64,000 nucleotides of DNA from Chelatococcus composti. GTDB lineage: Bacteria > Pseudomonadota > Alphaproteobacteria > Rhizobiales > Beijerinckiaceae. Below the pieces are notes generated by a model. The model saw nothing but the letters and a program-made list of their open reading frames with translations, was not told the DNA's origin and did not search any database. Where the stretch lies: contig NZ_JACHEH010000002.1 in assembly GCF_014201415.1 (NCBI RefSeq), positions 186,001-250,000 of the forward strand. Reading direction: 5' to 3'. Positions 55,813-64,000 of the stretch are shown piece after piece (the first letter of the stretch is position 1; the number at the start of each line of letters is the position of its first letter). A program made the translations under genes and the position numbers.

Positions 55813-56895
55813 TCACGCGCTCAGGCCGCCGGCCAGCGTCGGCAGGTCGAGCGGGCGGAAACCGTAATGCGACAGCCAGCGCACGTCCGCCTCGAAGAAG
55901 GGGCGCAGGTCCGGCATGCCGTATTTCAGCATCGCGATGCGGTCGATGCCCATGCCCCAGGCGAAGCCCTGGTACTCGTCCGGGTCGAGCCCGCAGTTGC
56001 GCAGCACATTGGGATGCACCATGCCGCAGCCGAGAATCTCGAGCCAGTCATCGCCCTCGCCGAAGCGGATCTCGCCGCCCTTGCGGGAGCACTGGATGTC
56101 CACCTCCGCCGAGGGCTCGGTGAAGGGGAAGAAGGACGGGCGGAAGCGCATCTTCACCTGGTCCACCTCGAAGAAGGCCTTGCAGAACTCCTCGAGGATC
56201 CACTTGAGGTGGCCGATGTGGGAGGACTTGTCGATGACGAGCCCCTCCACCTGGTGGAACATCGGCGTGTGCGTCTGGTCCGAGTCGCAGCGGTAGGTGC
56301 GGCCCGGCGTGATGACGCGAATCGGCGGCTTCTGGCCGAGCATGGTGCGGATCTGCACCGGGCTCGTGTGGGTGCGCAGCACCTTGCGCTCGCCCTTCTC
56401 GTCCGGCGGCAGGAAGAAGGTGTCGTGCATCTCCCGCGCCGGATGGCCGGGCGGGAAATTGAGCGCCGTGAAGTTGTAGAAGTCGGTCTCGATGTCCGGC
56501 CCCTCGGCGATCGAGAAGCCCATGTCGGCGAAGATGGCCGTGAGCTCGTCGATGACCTGGGAGATCGGGTGGATGCGGCCGCGCGTCTGCGGCCCCTCCT
56601 GCAGCGGCAGCGTGACGTCGACGCGCTCGGCGGCGAGGCGTGCGGCGAGCGCCGCCTCCTCCAGTTCGGCCTTGCGGGCGGCGATGGCGGCATTGACGCG
56701 GTCGCGCAGGCCGTTGATCAGCGGACCCTTCTCGCGCCGCTCCTCCGGCGTCATGGAGCCGAGCGTCTTCAGGAGTTCGGATACGCTGCCCTTCTTGCCG
56801 AGCGCGGAGACGCGCACGGCCTCCAGAGCGGCCTCGTCCGCGGCGGCGGCGATGGCGCCGAGCAGCGTGCGTTCGAGAGTGAGAATGTCGGTCAT
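55813..56895 (-). CDS. pheS: Phenylalanyl-tRNA synthetase alpha subunit
   Basis: A 360-residue class II synthetase subunit. An N-terminal coiled-coil precedes motif 1 ([19 protein letters not shown]), motif 2 ([13 protein letters not shown] with [18 protein letters not shown]) and motif 3 ([19 protein letters not shown]). GAGGGA precedes the ATG at 56895. It is followed by pheT. Confidence 0.97.
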   Translation of the reverse strand: MTDILTLERTLLGAIAAAADEAALEAVRVSALGKKGSVSELLKTLGSMTPEERREKGPLINGLRDRVNAAIAARKAELEEAALAARLAAERVDVTLPLQEGPQTRGRIHPISQVIDELTAIFADMGFSIAEGPDIETDFYNFTALNFPPGHPAREMHDTFFLPPDEKGERKVLRTHTSPVQIRTMLGQKPPIRVITPGRTYRCDSDQTHTPMFHQVEGLVIDKSSHIGHLKWILEEFCKAFFEVDQVKMRFRPSFFPFTEPSAEVDIQCSRKGGEIRFGEGDDWLEILGCGMVHPNVLRNCGLDPDEYQGFAWGMGIDRIAMLKYGMPDLRPFFEADVRWLSHYGFRPLDLPTLAGGLSA

Positions 56896-56967
56896 CGGTC
56901 CCTCGGGATGGTTACCGCTTGTCGGCAACGGCCGAAGGACCATCAAGCCCTTGGGCCGCGATGGGGC

Positions 56968-56988
56968 GAGCGGCGCTGTGCGCCGCTC
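56968..56988 (-). terminator. Hairpin between rplT and pheS
   Basis: GAGCGGCG (56968-56975) and CGCCGCTC (56981-56988) form an 8-base stem with a 5-base loop, extended by GCGAT/ATCGC outside a bulge. It lies in the 184 bases between rplT and pheS. No Phe-rich leader peptide is visible, so classical pheST attenuation is not supported. It may be a partial terminator or processing site. Confidence 0.45.
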
Positions 56989-57079
56989 ATCGCTTCCAGG
57001 GCCTCGGTAGGGCGGATGCGGTGCCGCGGCACGGCCGCTGGGGCGGGACGAGGCCCTGCCCCGGCGGGCGCCACAGGCG

Positions 57080-57442
57080 TCAGGCTGCCGGCAGCGCAGC
57101 CTTGGCTTTCTCGACGATCGCCTTGAAGCTCTCCGGCTCGCGGATGGCGAGGTCGGACAGCACCTTGCGGTCGATCTCGATCCCGGCCTTGCCGAGGCCG
57201 TCGATAAATCGGCTGTAGGTCAGGCCATGCTCGCGCGCCGCGGCATTGAGGCGCTGGATCCACAGGGCACGGAAGCTGCGCTTCCTGTTCTTGCGGTCGC
57301 GATACGCATACTGCATCGCGCGATCCACAGCCGCCTTGGCGGTGCGGATCGTATTCTTGCGGCGGCCGTAGAAGCCCTTGGCGGCCTTGAGGACCTTCTT
57401 GTGTTTGGCGTGAGAGGTCACGCCACGCTTGACGCGGGCCAT
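57080..57442 (-). CDS. rplT: 50S ribosomal protein L20
   Basis: A 120-residue basic protein beginning [20 protein letters not shown], with the family segment [20 protein letters not shown]. It binds 23S rRNA early in large-subunit assembly. It follows rpmI after 32 bases in the standard infC-rpmI-rplT order. Confidence 0.98.
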   Translation of the reverse strand: MARVKRGVTSHAKHKKVLKAAKGFYGRRKNTIRTAKAAVDRAMQYAYRDRKNRKRSFRALWIQRLNAAAREHGLTYSRFIDGLGKAGIEIDRKVLSDLAIREPESFKAIVEKAKAALPAA

Positions 57443-57474
57443 GCGCTAATCTCCTGGAACTGGGGCGATGGGGT

Positions 57475-57675
57475 TCAGCCGCTGGGCAGGAAGAACTTCT
57501 TGACGTTCTTCGCGTCGCCCTCGAAGAGCACCGTGGTGCCCCGCTGGTTGCGGATGAACTTGTTGGACCGCTTGATCATGCCGTGGCGCTTGCCGGCCTG
57601 AGCGGCGATGACCTTGCCGGTTCCGGAGATCTTGAAGCGCTTCTTGGCGCTAGACTTCGTCTTCAGCTTGGGCAT
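57475..57675 (-). CDS. rpmI: 50S ribosomal protein L35
   Basis: A 66-residue protein, [20 protein letters not shown], ending in the usual FFLPSG-type tail. The ribosome site AAGGGAAG lies before the ATG at 57675. It lies between infC and rplT, with a hairpin terminator separating it from infC. Confidence 0.97.
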   Translation of the reverse strand: MPKLKTKSSAKKRFKISGTGKVIAAQAGKRHGMIKRSNKFIRNQRGTTVLFEGDAKNVKKFFLPSG

Positions 57676-57985
57676 TTTGCTTCCCTTGTCCGCCGCTGCC
57701 GGCACCTCGCGAAGCCTCCGCGCGAAAACCCGGAGTACTCCCGAACGGCGCCGAGCAACGGCCCATATGGTCGAAAGCGCTGCAGACCGCCACGGCAGCC
57801 CGTTTGAGCCGGGCGATCTGAACGAGGCCGGGCTTATGCCAGAGATGGCGGGGAAAGGCAATGGGGTGGGGCGGAAGGGCGCAGGCTGTTCCCCATCCTG
57901 CCACACCGCGGGCGGGCCCATCCCGGCAAAAGGCCGCCGGCGATGCCGGCGGCCTTCGGTCATCTCGACGTGATCGGGCGGCGTC
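57676..57985. promoter_or_regulatory. Leader region of rpmI-rplT
   Basis: These 310 bases between the infC stop and rpmI hold no convincing gene. The infC-proximal end carries a terminator-like hairpin (57928-57954). The remainder is the untranslated leader and probable promoter of rpmI-rplT. In other bacteria L20 represses its own leader; no specific L20 site was recognised here. Confidence 0.5.
57928..57954 (-). terminator. Terminator after infC
   Basis: GGCCGCCGGC (57932-57941) and GCCGGCGGCC (57945-57954) form a perfect 10-base stem with a 3-base loop. In the direction of infC transcription it is followed by CTTTT, fitting a Rho-independent terminator 32 bases past the infC stop. Confidence 0.75.
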
Positions 57986-58528
57986 TCACCGCGGCGCCAT
58001 CACCATGATCATCTGGCGGCCTTCGAGCTGCGGCTCGCTCTCCACCTTGGCGATCTCGCTCATCTCCTCCTTGACGCGCACCAGGAGCTTGTAGCCGAGA
58101 TCCTGGTGGGCCATCTCGCGGCCGCGGAAACGCAGCGTCACCTTGACCTTGTCGCCCTCCTCGAAGAAGCGGCGCATGGCCTTCATCTTCACCTCGTAGT
58201 CGTGGGTGTCGATGCCGGGACGCAGCTTGATTTCCTTGACCTCGACGGTCTTCTGGCGCTTGCGCGCCTCGGCGGCCTTCTTCTGTTCGAGGAACTTGTA
58301 ACGCCCGTAGTCGAGCAGCTTGCAGACCGGAGGCGTGGCATTGGGAGCGATCTCGACCAGATCGAGCCCGACCTCCTCGGCGATCCTCAGCGCATCGAAG
58401 AACGGCACGATGCCGCGGTTCTGCCCGTTTTCGTCGATGAGCTGGACTTCACGGACACCACGAATGTCCCGGTTGGCGCGCGGCCCCTCCTTCTGGGGCA
58501 TCGCCATTGCTCTCATAGGCCTGCGAAT
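57986..58528 (-). CDS. infC: Translation initiation factor IF-3, probable ATT start
   Basis: A 180-residue IF-3 with the conserved N domain ([20 protein letters not shown]), linker and C domain ([18 protein letters not shown]). I place the start at ATT 58528, which has GAGGAG 9 bases upstream. The first in-frame ATG (58516) has only AGG 3 bases before it, which is too close. An ATT start is the known device by which IF-3 limits its own synthesis in E. coli. If the ATG is used the protein is four residues shorter. Confidence 0.9.
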   Translation of the reverse strand: MRRPMRAMAMPQKEGPRANRDIRGVREVQLIDENGQNRGIVPFFDALRIAEEVGLDLVEIAPNATPPVCKLLDYGRYKFLEQKKAAEARKRQKTVEVKEIKLRPGIDTHDYEVKMKAMRRFFEEGDKVKVTLRFRGREMAHQDLGYKLLVRVKEEMSEIAKVESEPQLEGRQMIMVMAPR

Positions 58529-58704
58529 GGTTCGTAACTCCTCGTTCAGCGCCGGTGCGGATGCATCCTGCGGCCTGGGACAGCGCGACAAGACCCGGCC
58601 CTTCGGACCGATCCGCCGATGCCAAGCCGCGACGCTGTCGCGCCGTTACGCTCGTTCTGGCTGAAACGCCGACATTCTGCACAAAGCCGCGAAAAGTCAA
58701 CAGA

Positions 58705-59937
58705 TCAGCCGCGTCGATGCGGGCTTCGCGCCTCGATGAGCGCGGCGTAGACGTCGAGCGTGTCGGCGACCATGCGCTCGAGCGAGAACATGTTCTCGAC
58801 ATGCGCGCGCGCGCGCATGCGCAGCGCCTCGGCCTGGGTGGCGCCGAGGGACAGCACCTCGCCAAGGGCCGCTGCCAGGGCCGGCGCGTCGCCTGCCGGC
58901 ACGTGCCAGCCTGTGCGCGCGGAGGCGTCGACCTGTGGCGGCGCCAGCACCGTCTCCGGCACGGCGCCGAGATCGCTCGTCACCACGGGGGTGCCCATGG
59001 CCTGCGCCTCCACGGCCACCCGGCCGAAAGCCTCGGGTTCCGTTGAGGGCACGGCGACGACGGAGGCCGCCAGCATGGCCGCCGGCATGTCCGTGCAATG
59101 GCCGACACGGCGCACGATACCGGTGAGGCCGCGCTCGGCGATGAGGGCATCGATCTCGCGCACGTAGCTGTCGCGCCCCTGCGCGTCCCCGGCGAGAATG
59201 AAGACCACGTCGCGCAGGCCGTTGTCACAGAGGCGGCGCGCCGCCTCGATGAGCACCCGGTGGCCCTTCCAGCCCGTCAGGCGCGCGGCCAGCAGCACGA
59301 TACGCTCGTGCGGCTCCACCTTCCATTGCCGGCGCAGCGCATCGACGCGCGCCGGCGAGACGGCCGACGGCGAGAACACCGACAGGTCCGTGCCGCGGTG
59401 AATCACCCGCAGCCGGTCGCGGGCGAAGGGATGCATGGCCGAGATGAGCTCGGCCGTGTAGCGCGAGTTGGCGATGACGACATCGCCGCGCGCCATCACC
59501 GAATTGTAGGTGACCTTGATCTTGGAGCGGCCCGAATAGCTCCCATGATAGGTGGTGACGAAGGGCAGGCCGAGCGCCCTCGCCGCCGTCAGCGCAACCC
59601 AGGCCGGGGCGCGCGAGCGCGCATGCAGCACGTCCACCCCCTCGTCGAGGCAGATGCGCATCAGCTTGCGGGCGTTGATGAGCATCGCGAGCGGGTTCTT
59701 GCTCGCCGCCGGGAAGGGGATCCACACACCACCCTTGGCCTGCAGCTCGCCGACGAGGCGTCCGCCGACGGTGGCAACCAGCGCCCGCGCGCCGACAGCC
59801 GCCAGGCCGGCCGCAACATCGACCGTGGTGCGCTCTGCCCCCCCGATCTCGAGCTCGGGGACGATCTGCAGCACCGTGCGCCCCGTCAACGGGTGCTCGG
59901 CCGAGGTGGGGAAAGGTGCCGGCATGCCGGGTCGCAT
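58705..59937 (-). CDS. Family 4 glycosyltransferase
   Basis: A 410-residue GT-B enzyme. The N domain begins TVLQIVPELEIGGAERTTVD, with the donor-domain segment VLLAARLTGWKGHRVLIEA and the ExxxxxxxE motif EAFGRVAVE. Enzymes of this type add sugars to lipopolysaccharide or capsule. Start options are ATG 59937 (GGTGG 8 bases upstream) and GTG 59949. It is divergent from the hydrolase gene. Confidence 0.9.
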   Translation of the reverse strand: MRPGMPAPFPTSAEHPLTGRTVLQIVPELEIGGAERTTVDVAAGLAAVGARALVATVGGRLVGELQAKGGVWIPFPAASKNPLAMLINARKLMRICLDEGVDVLHARSRAPAWVALTAARALGLPFVTTYHGSYSGRSKIKVTYNSVMARGDVVIANSRYTAELISAMHPFARDRLRVIHRGTDLSVFSPSAVSPARVDALRRQWKVEPHERIVLLAARLTGWKGHRVLIEAARRLCDNGLRDVVFILAGDAQGRDSYVREIDALIAERGLTGIVRRVGHCTDMPAAMLAASVVAVPSTEPEAFGRVAVEAQAMGTPVVTSDLGAVPETVLAPPQVDASARTGWHVPAGDAPALAAALGEVLSLGATQAEALRMRARAHVENMFSLERMVADTLDVYAALIEARSPHRRG

Positions 59938-60005
59938 CAAAACTGCCACCGGTGTATGAGGCCTTCGAACGGCGAACTGAGAACAGCCCCTGCGGAGTGT
60001 TTAGG

Positions 60006-60800
60006 ATGAGCGCGCCCGAACCGCAATTTCTGAAACGCAAGGAAAATGGGGACGAGTATCGCCTGGCGCTGCGCAAGCGCGCGGGCCGGGCGCCGGCCGT
60101 CGTCTGGCTCGGCGGCTTCCGCTCCGACATGCTGGCGACCAAGGCCTCGGCGCTTGACGACTGGGCCGCGCGCTCCGGGCACGCCTTCGTGCGCTTCGAC
60201 TACACCGGCCACGGTGAGTCGGAGGGCGATTTCGAGAAGTGCTGCATCTCCACCTGGCTCGCCGACAGCCTGGCCGTCATCGAGGCCGAGGCCGGGGAAG
60301 CACCGGTCCTCGTCGGCTCGTCCATGGGCGGCTGGCTGGCCCTGCTCGCGAACCGCGCCCTGCGCGCCAAGGGTTCGCCCGCCGCACCCGGCGGCCTCGT
60401 GCTGATCGCGCCGGCGGTCGACTTCACCGAGCGGCTGATGTGGGACGTGATGCCCGAGGCGGTGCGGGACGAGATCATGCGCGAGGGCCGCTATCTGCAG
60501 CCCTCGCAATATTCACCCGAGCCCTATGCCATCACCCGCCTGCTCATCGAGGACGGGCGCAACCACCTCATGCTCGGCAGCCCCATCGCAACCGGCTGCC
60601 CGGTGCACATCCTTCAGGGCATGCAGGACCCGGACGTGCCGTGGCAGCACGCCATGGAACTCGTCGAGCACCTGCCGGGGGACGAGACGGTGATCACGCT
60701 GGTGAAGGACGGCGACCACCGTCTGTCGCGGCCGCAGGATCTCGACCTTCTGGTCTCTGCGGTGGAAGGGCTCGTGACCCAGCAGGTCAGTGGACGCTGA
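60006..60800 (+). CDS. Alpha/beta hydrolase
   Basis: A 264-residue hydrolase. The nucleophile elbow is VGSSMGGWLAL, the oxyanion region is WLGGFRSDM, the acid lies in MQDPDVPW, and the catalytic His in KDGDHRLS. It resembles bacterial relatives of ABHD10 thioesterases. The substrate is unknown. GGAG lies about 8 bases before the ATG at 60006. It converges with the DUF1150 gene, overlapping by 14 bases. Confidence 0.88.
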   Translation: MSAPEPQFLKRKENGDEYRLALRKRAGRAPAVVWLGGFRSDMLATKASALDDWAARSGHAFVRFDYTGHGESEGDFEKCCISTWLADSLAVIEAEAGEAPVLVGSSMGGWLALLANRALRAKGSPAAPGGLVLIAPAVDFTERLMWDVMPEAVRDEIMREGRYLQPSQYSPEPYAITRLLIEDGRNHLMLGSPIATGCPVHILQGMQDPDVPWQHAMELVEHLPGDETVITLVKDGDHRLSRPQDLDLLVSAVEGLVTQQVSGR

Positions 60801-61056
60801 CGGTCTCGAGGTCGTTGGCCCAGGCATTGGCGATGGCCGCGTCCTTCGAATCGGTCAGAAGGATCGGCGTGCCATCGGCCGCCAGCAGGGCGAAGAGCTT
60901 GAGACCGGGCTGGATCTCCGGCACCTGGGGAAAGAGCTGGCGCACCTGCTCGGAGCGGATGGGCCGCACATAGGCCACCTTGCCGCCGCCGGCCTCCGCC
61001 AGCGCCGCGACATCATGGATATCGCCACGGAATTCGAAGCTGTCATTGCCGTTCAT
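60787..61056 (-). CDS. DUF1150 family protein
   Basis: An 89-residue alphaproteobacterial protein with the family pattern AYVRPIRSEQVRQLFPQVPE followed by LFALLAADGTPILLTDSKDA. The function is unknown. It lies 41 bases downstream of the small heat-shock protein gene, a conserved pairing, and should share its heat-shock promoter. GAGGAGG precedes the ATG at 61056. Confidence 0.87.
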   Translation of the reverse strand: MNGNDSFEFRGDIHDVAALAEAGGGKVAYVRPIRSEQVRQLFPQVPEIQPGLKLFALLAADGTPILLTDSKDAAIANAWANDLETVSVH

Positions 61057-61097
61057 CACACCCTCCTCATGAAGCGGTGTCGGTGATAGGCCGCGGT

Positions 61098-61526
61098 TCA
61101 GCCGCGCGCCTGGATGTCGATCTTGCGGATGATCCGCTCCGGTTCCGGCCTCGCGAGATCGACGGACAGAAGGCCGTTCGAGAGGTCTGCACTGAGCACC
61201 TCCATGCCGTCGGCCAGCAGGAAAGTCCGCTGGAACTGCCGTGCGGCGATGCCGCGATGCAGGAAATGTCGCGTCTTGTCCTCGTTCTGGCGCCCGCGGA
61301 TGACGAGCTGATTCTCCTCAACCGTGATCTCGAGCTGCTCACGAGTGAACCCGGCGACAGCCAGCGTGATTCGCAGACGGTCCGGTTCACTCTCCGTGCG
61401 CGGCAACCGCTCGATGTTGTACGGCGGATACCCGTCCGACGTCGCCTTGGCGACGCGGTCGAGCGCCCGCTCGATCTCGTCGAAGCCGAGCAGAAAAGGG
61501 GACGACAGGGACGGTACACGCGACAT
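61098..61526 (-). CDS. Small heat-shock protein, Hsp20/IbpA family
   Basis: A 142-residue chaperone with the alpha-crystallin domain. YPPYNIERL precedes the domain, LRITLAVAGFTREQLEITVE and NQLVIRGRQ form its first half, and FLHRGIAARQFQRTFLLADG its second. It holds unfolding proteins during heat stress. GAGAGGG lies before the ATG. A heat-shock-type promoter is found about 65-95 bases upstream. Confidence 0.94.
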   Translation of the reverse strand: MSRVPSLSSPFLLGFDEIERALDRVAKATSDGYPPYNIERLPRTESEPDRLRITLAVAGFTREQLEITVEENQLVIRGRQNEDKTRHFLHRGIAARQFQRTFLLADGMEVLSADLSNGLLSVDLARPEPERIIRKIDIQARG

Positions 61527-61591
61527 TGCGAAGCCCTCTCAGGCACTTCGGAGCCTCGGACCCGCCTGGGGCGGCGTCCTGGATGAGAAGG

Positions 61592-61620
61592 ATATGGCGC
61601 TCCCCCACCGGCCGGTCAAG
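61592..61620 (-). promoter_or_regulatory. RpoH (sigma-32) type promoter of the hsp20 operon
   Basis: Read on the minus strand, CTTGAC (61620-61615) and CCATAT (61597-61592) are 17 bases apart. This is close to the alphaproteobacterial RpoH consensus (CTTGAC, then a CCTATNT-like box). Transcription would start near 61585, giving a leader of about 60 bases for hsp20. Confidence 0.65.
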
Positions 61621-61794
61621 AGCAAGCTGTGCAGGTGCCGTGGCCCATGGTTAAAGGGGGCTGCACCGATGCCGGACGCGGAAGGGAAGGTCTTGCGCGC
61701 CATCAACCGGACGCGCCTGTCACGCCGAAGCTTCGCAGGAGGATGCCACCCTCGTCAGCGGCGGACTTCAAATCTTTGGATCAATCGGAGGGTT

Positions 61795-61870
<76 letters not shown>

Positions 61871-61952
61871 ATCCGAACCGGTGCGGCTTGGGTTCCGCAC
61901 GGGGCCGCCGCGAAGGCGACGGCCGGGTCTATATCCTCAACGCGCCGTGGTA

Positions 61953-62318
61953 TCAAGCCTCTTCATCGTCGTCGATATCGCCGTCGATGAGATCGCTCAC
62001 GTCGTCGTCGGACGTTTCGTCTTCTTCCAGGAAAGTGTCGTCGTCGTCAATATCGTCTTCGAGATCGACGTCGTCATCCACAACAACTTCCTTGGCCTTC
62101 TCGCCGGCGGCAACCTCGTCGAGCGACACGATGTCCGCGCCGGTCTCAAGCTCGACGTCATCGCCCTCCTCGCTCCGGGCATCGGCACGGCCGCGCAGGG
62201 CCTGCACGACGAAAACCGTGCTGCACTTCGGGCAGACGATCGGATCCTTGTTGAGGTCGTAGAACTTGGCGCCGCAGCTCAGGCATTGGCGCTTCGTGCC
62301 GAGTTCCGGTTTCGCCAC
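61953..62318 (-). CDS. TIGR02300 / FYDLN-acid family protein
   Basis: A 121-residue protein. The N terminus is a zinc ribbon, QCLSCGAKFYDLNKDPIVCP, with two CxxC pairs, and the C-terminal half is almost entirely Asp and Glu. The function is unknown; the family is restricted to alphaproteobacteria and is usually encoded beside aroA, as here. The start is a GTG at 62318. It is divergent from aroA. Confidence 0.93.
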   Translation of the reverse strand: MAKPELGTKRQCLSCGAKFYDLNKDPIVCPKCSTVFVVQALRGRADARSEEGDDVELETGADIVSLDEVAAGEKAKEVVVDDDVDLEDDIDDDDTFLEEDETSDDDVSDLIDGDIDDDEEA

Positions 62319-62445
62319 GGTGGTTCTCTCTCGCGGGGTTGAGGTTGAGCGCTCCCGTTAGTCATGTGGCCGCCGCCTGTCAAACCCTAATCGCAGTTTT
62401 TCATCGGCCAGGCTGGCGATTTCATCCGGCGGCGAAATGCGCTAG

Positions 62446-63831
<1,386 letters not shown>

Positions 63832-63841
63832 CGGACGGGGA

Positions 63842-64000
63842 ATGGCCATGATCATCGCCATCGACGGTCCGGCGGCCTCCGGCAAGGGCACGCTCGGCCG
63901 CCGGCTCGCCGCCCACTTCGGCCTGCCGCATCTCGACACCGGTCTGCTCTATCGGGCCGTGGCGCACCACCTCATCAGCGCGGGCGAGGCGCTCGACGAC
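63842..64000 (+). CDS. cmk: Cytidylate kinase, N-terminal part (cut by window edge)
   Basis: The first 53 codons are present: [20 protein letters not shown] contains the P-loop GPAASGKGT, followed by [14 protein letters not shown], the CMP kinase signature. It phosphorylates CMP and dCMP. GGACGGGGA precedes the ATG at 63842; an ATG at 63848 is possible. aroA-cmk is the usual alphaproteobacterial order, generally followed by rpsA outside the window. Confidence 0.93.
   Translation, partial: MAMIIAIDGPAASGKGTLGRRLAAHFGLPHLDTGLLYRAVAHHLISAGEALDD

Noticed and set aside
56896-57079. Possible pheST attenuator with a Phe leader peptide
   Set aside because: A hairpin exists, but no short reading frame with clustered Phe codons is present on the minus strand.
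61527-61590. ROSE-type RNA thermometer in the hsp20 leader
   Set aside because: A pairing of the ribosome site with CCTTCTC was considered, but that segment lies at or upstream of the predicted transcript start. No typical ROSE end was seen.

Overview
The window is a GC-rich bacterial chromosome segment from the alphaproteobacterial order Hyphomicrobiales (Rhizobiales). The basis is the set of typical neighbourhoods: SRP RNA-dnaX-YbaB-recR; an FYDLN-acid protein, tRNA-Ala and a CP4-like aroA followed by cmk; DUF1150 beside a small heat-shock protein; infC-rpmI-rplT-pheS-pheT; and a full Tad/Flp pilus locus. The genus cannot be named from sequence alone.

Layout. 1-9.3 kb is housekeeping: the end of prephenate dehydratase, a GNAT enzyme, NudC and a HIT protein, a methyltransferase, the SRP RNA, dnaX-ybaB-recR, an aspartic protease, a phosphohexomutase and a HAD phosphatase. 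9.4-20.4 kb is the Tad pilus locus. Two TadE-like minor pilins and a stand-alone CpaC N-terminal-domain protein lie on the minus strand. The Flp pilin, cpaA-F and tadBC lie on the plus strand. 20.4-29.7 kb holds a beta-lactamase-fold hydrolase, an MFS transporter, an oligopeptide ABC operon with a fused OppDF ATPase, and a TadD-like lipoprotein. 29.9-33.0 kb has an XRE-cupin regulator with a near-perfect operator-like inverted repeat, two GNAT genes (the second frameshifted) and an M17 aminopeptidase. 33.0-37.8 kb is a sugar-acid catabolic unit: a LysR regulator, a GarR-like dehydrogenase, an IlvD/Edd dehydratase and a GguC/AraD1 protein.

37.9-45.8 kb is the most unusual part: a rhizobial-type (Rhc/Nol) type III secretion cluster reading on the minus strand. 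It holds an N-terminal secretin piece, two small proteins that may be needle or rod subunits, SctJ, SctK, SctL, the SctN ATPase and SctO, then a secretin and a lipoprotein. The membrane export gate (SctR, S, T, U, V) and most of SctQ are absent. At the point where they should follow, 40323-40677, two adjacent short blocks are inverted in place. Turning both back on paper restores one in-frame SctO of 167 residues, overlapped by the start of SctQ, which then breaks off inside the secretin gene. All three junctions fall at GGCC.

46.0-52.0 kb is a nucleoside uptake and salvage operon (BmpA-type binding protein, double ATPase, two permeases, cytidine deaminase, purine nucleoside phosphorylase). 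52-64 kb is housekeeping again: MoeB/ThiF, pheTS, rplT, rpmI, infC (apparently starting at ATT), a glycosyltransferase, a hydrolase, DUF1150 and Hsp20 under a heat-shock-type promoter, tRNA-Ala(GGC), the FYDLN protein, aroA and the start of cmk. No insertion sequences, CRISPR arrays or rRNA genes were seen.
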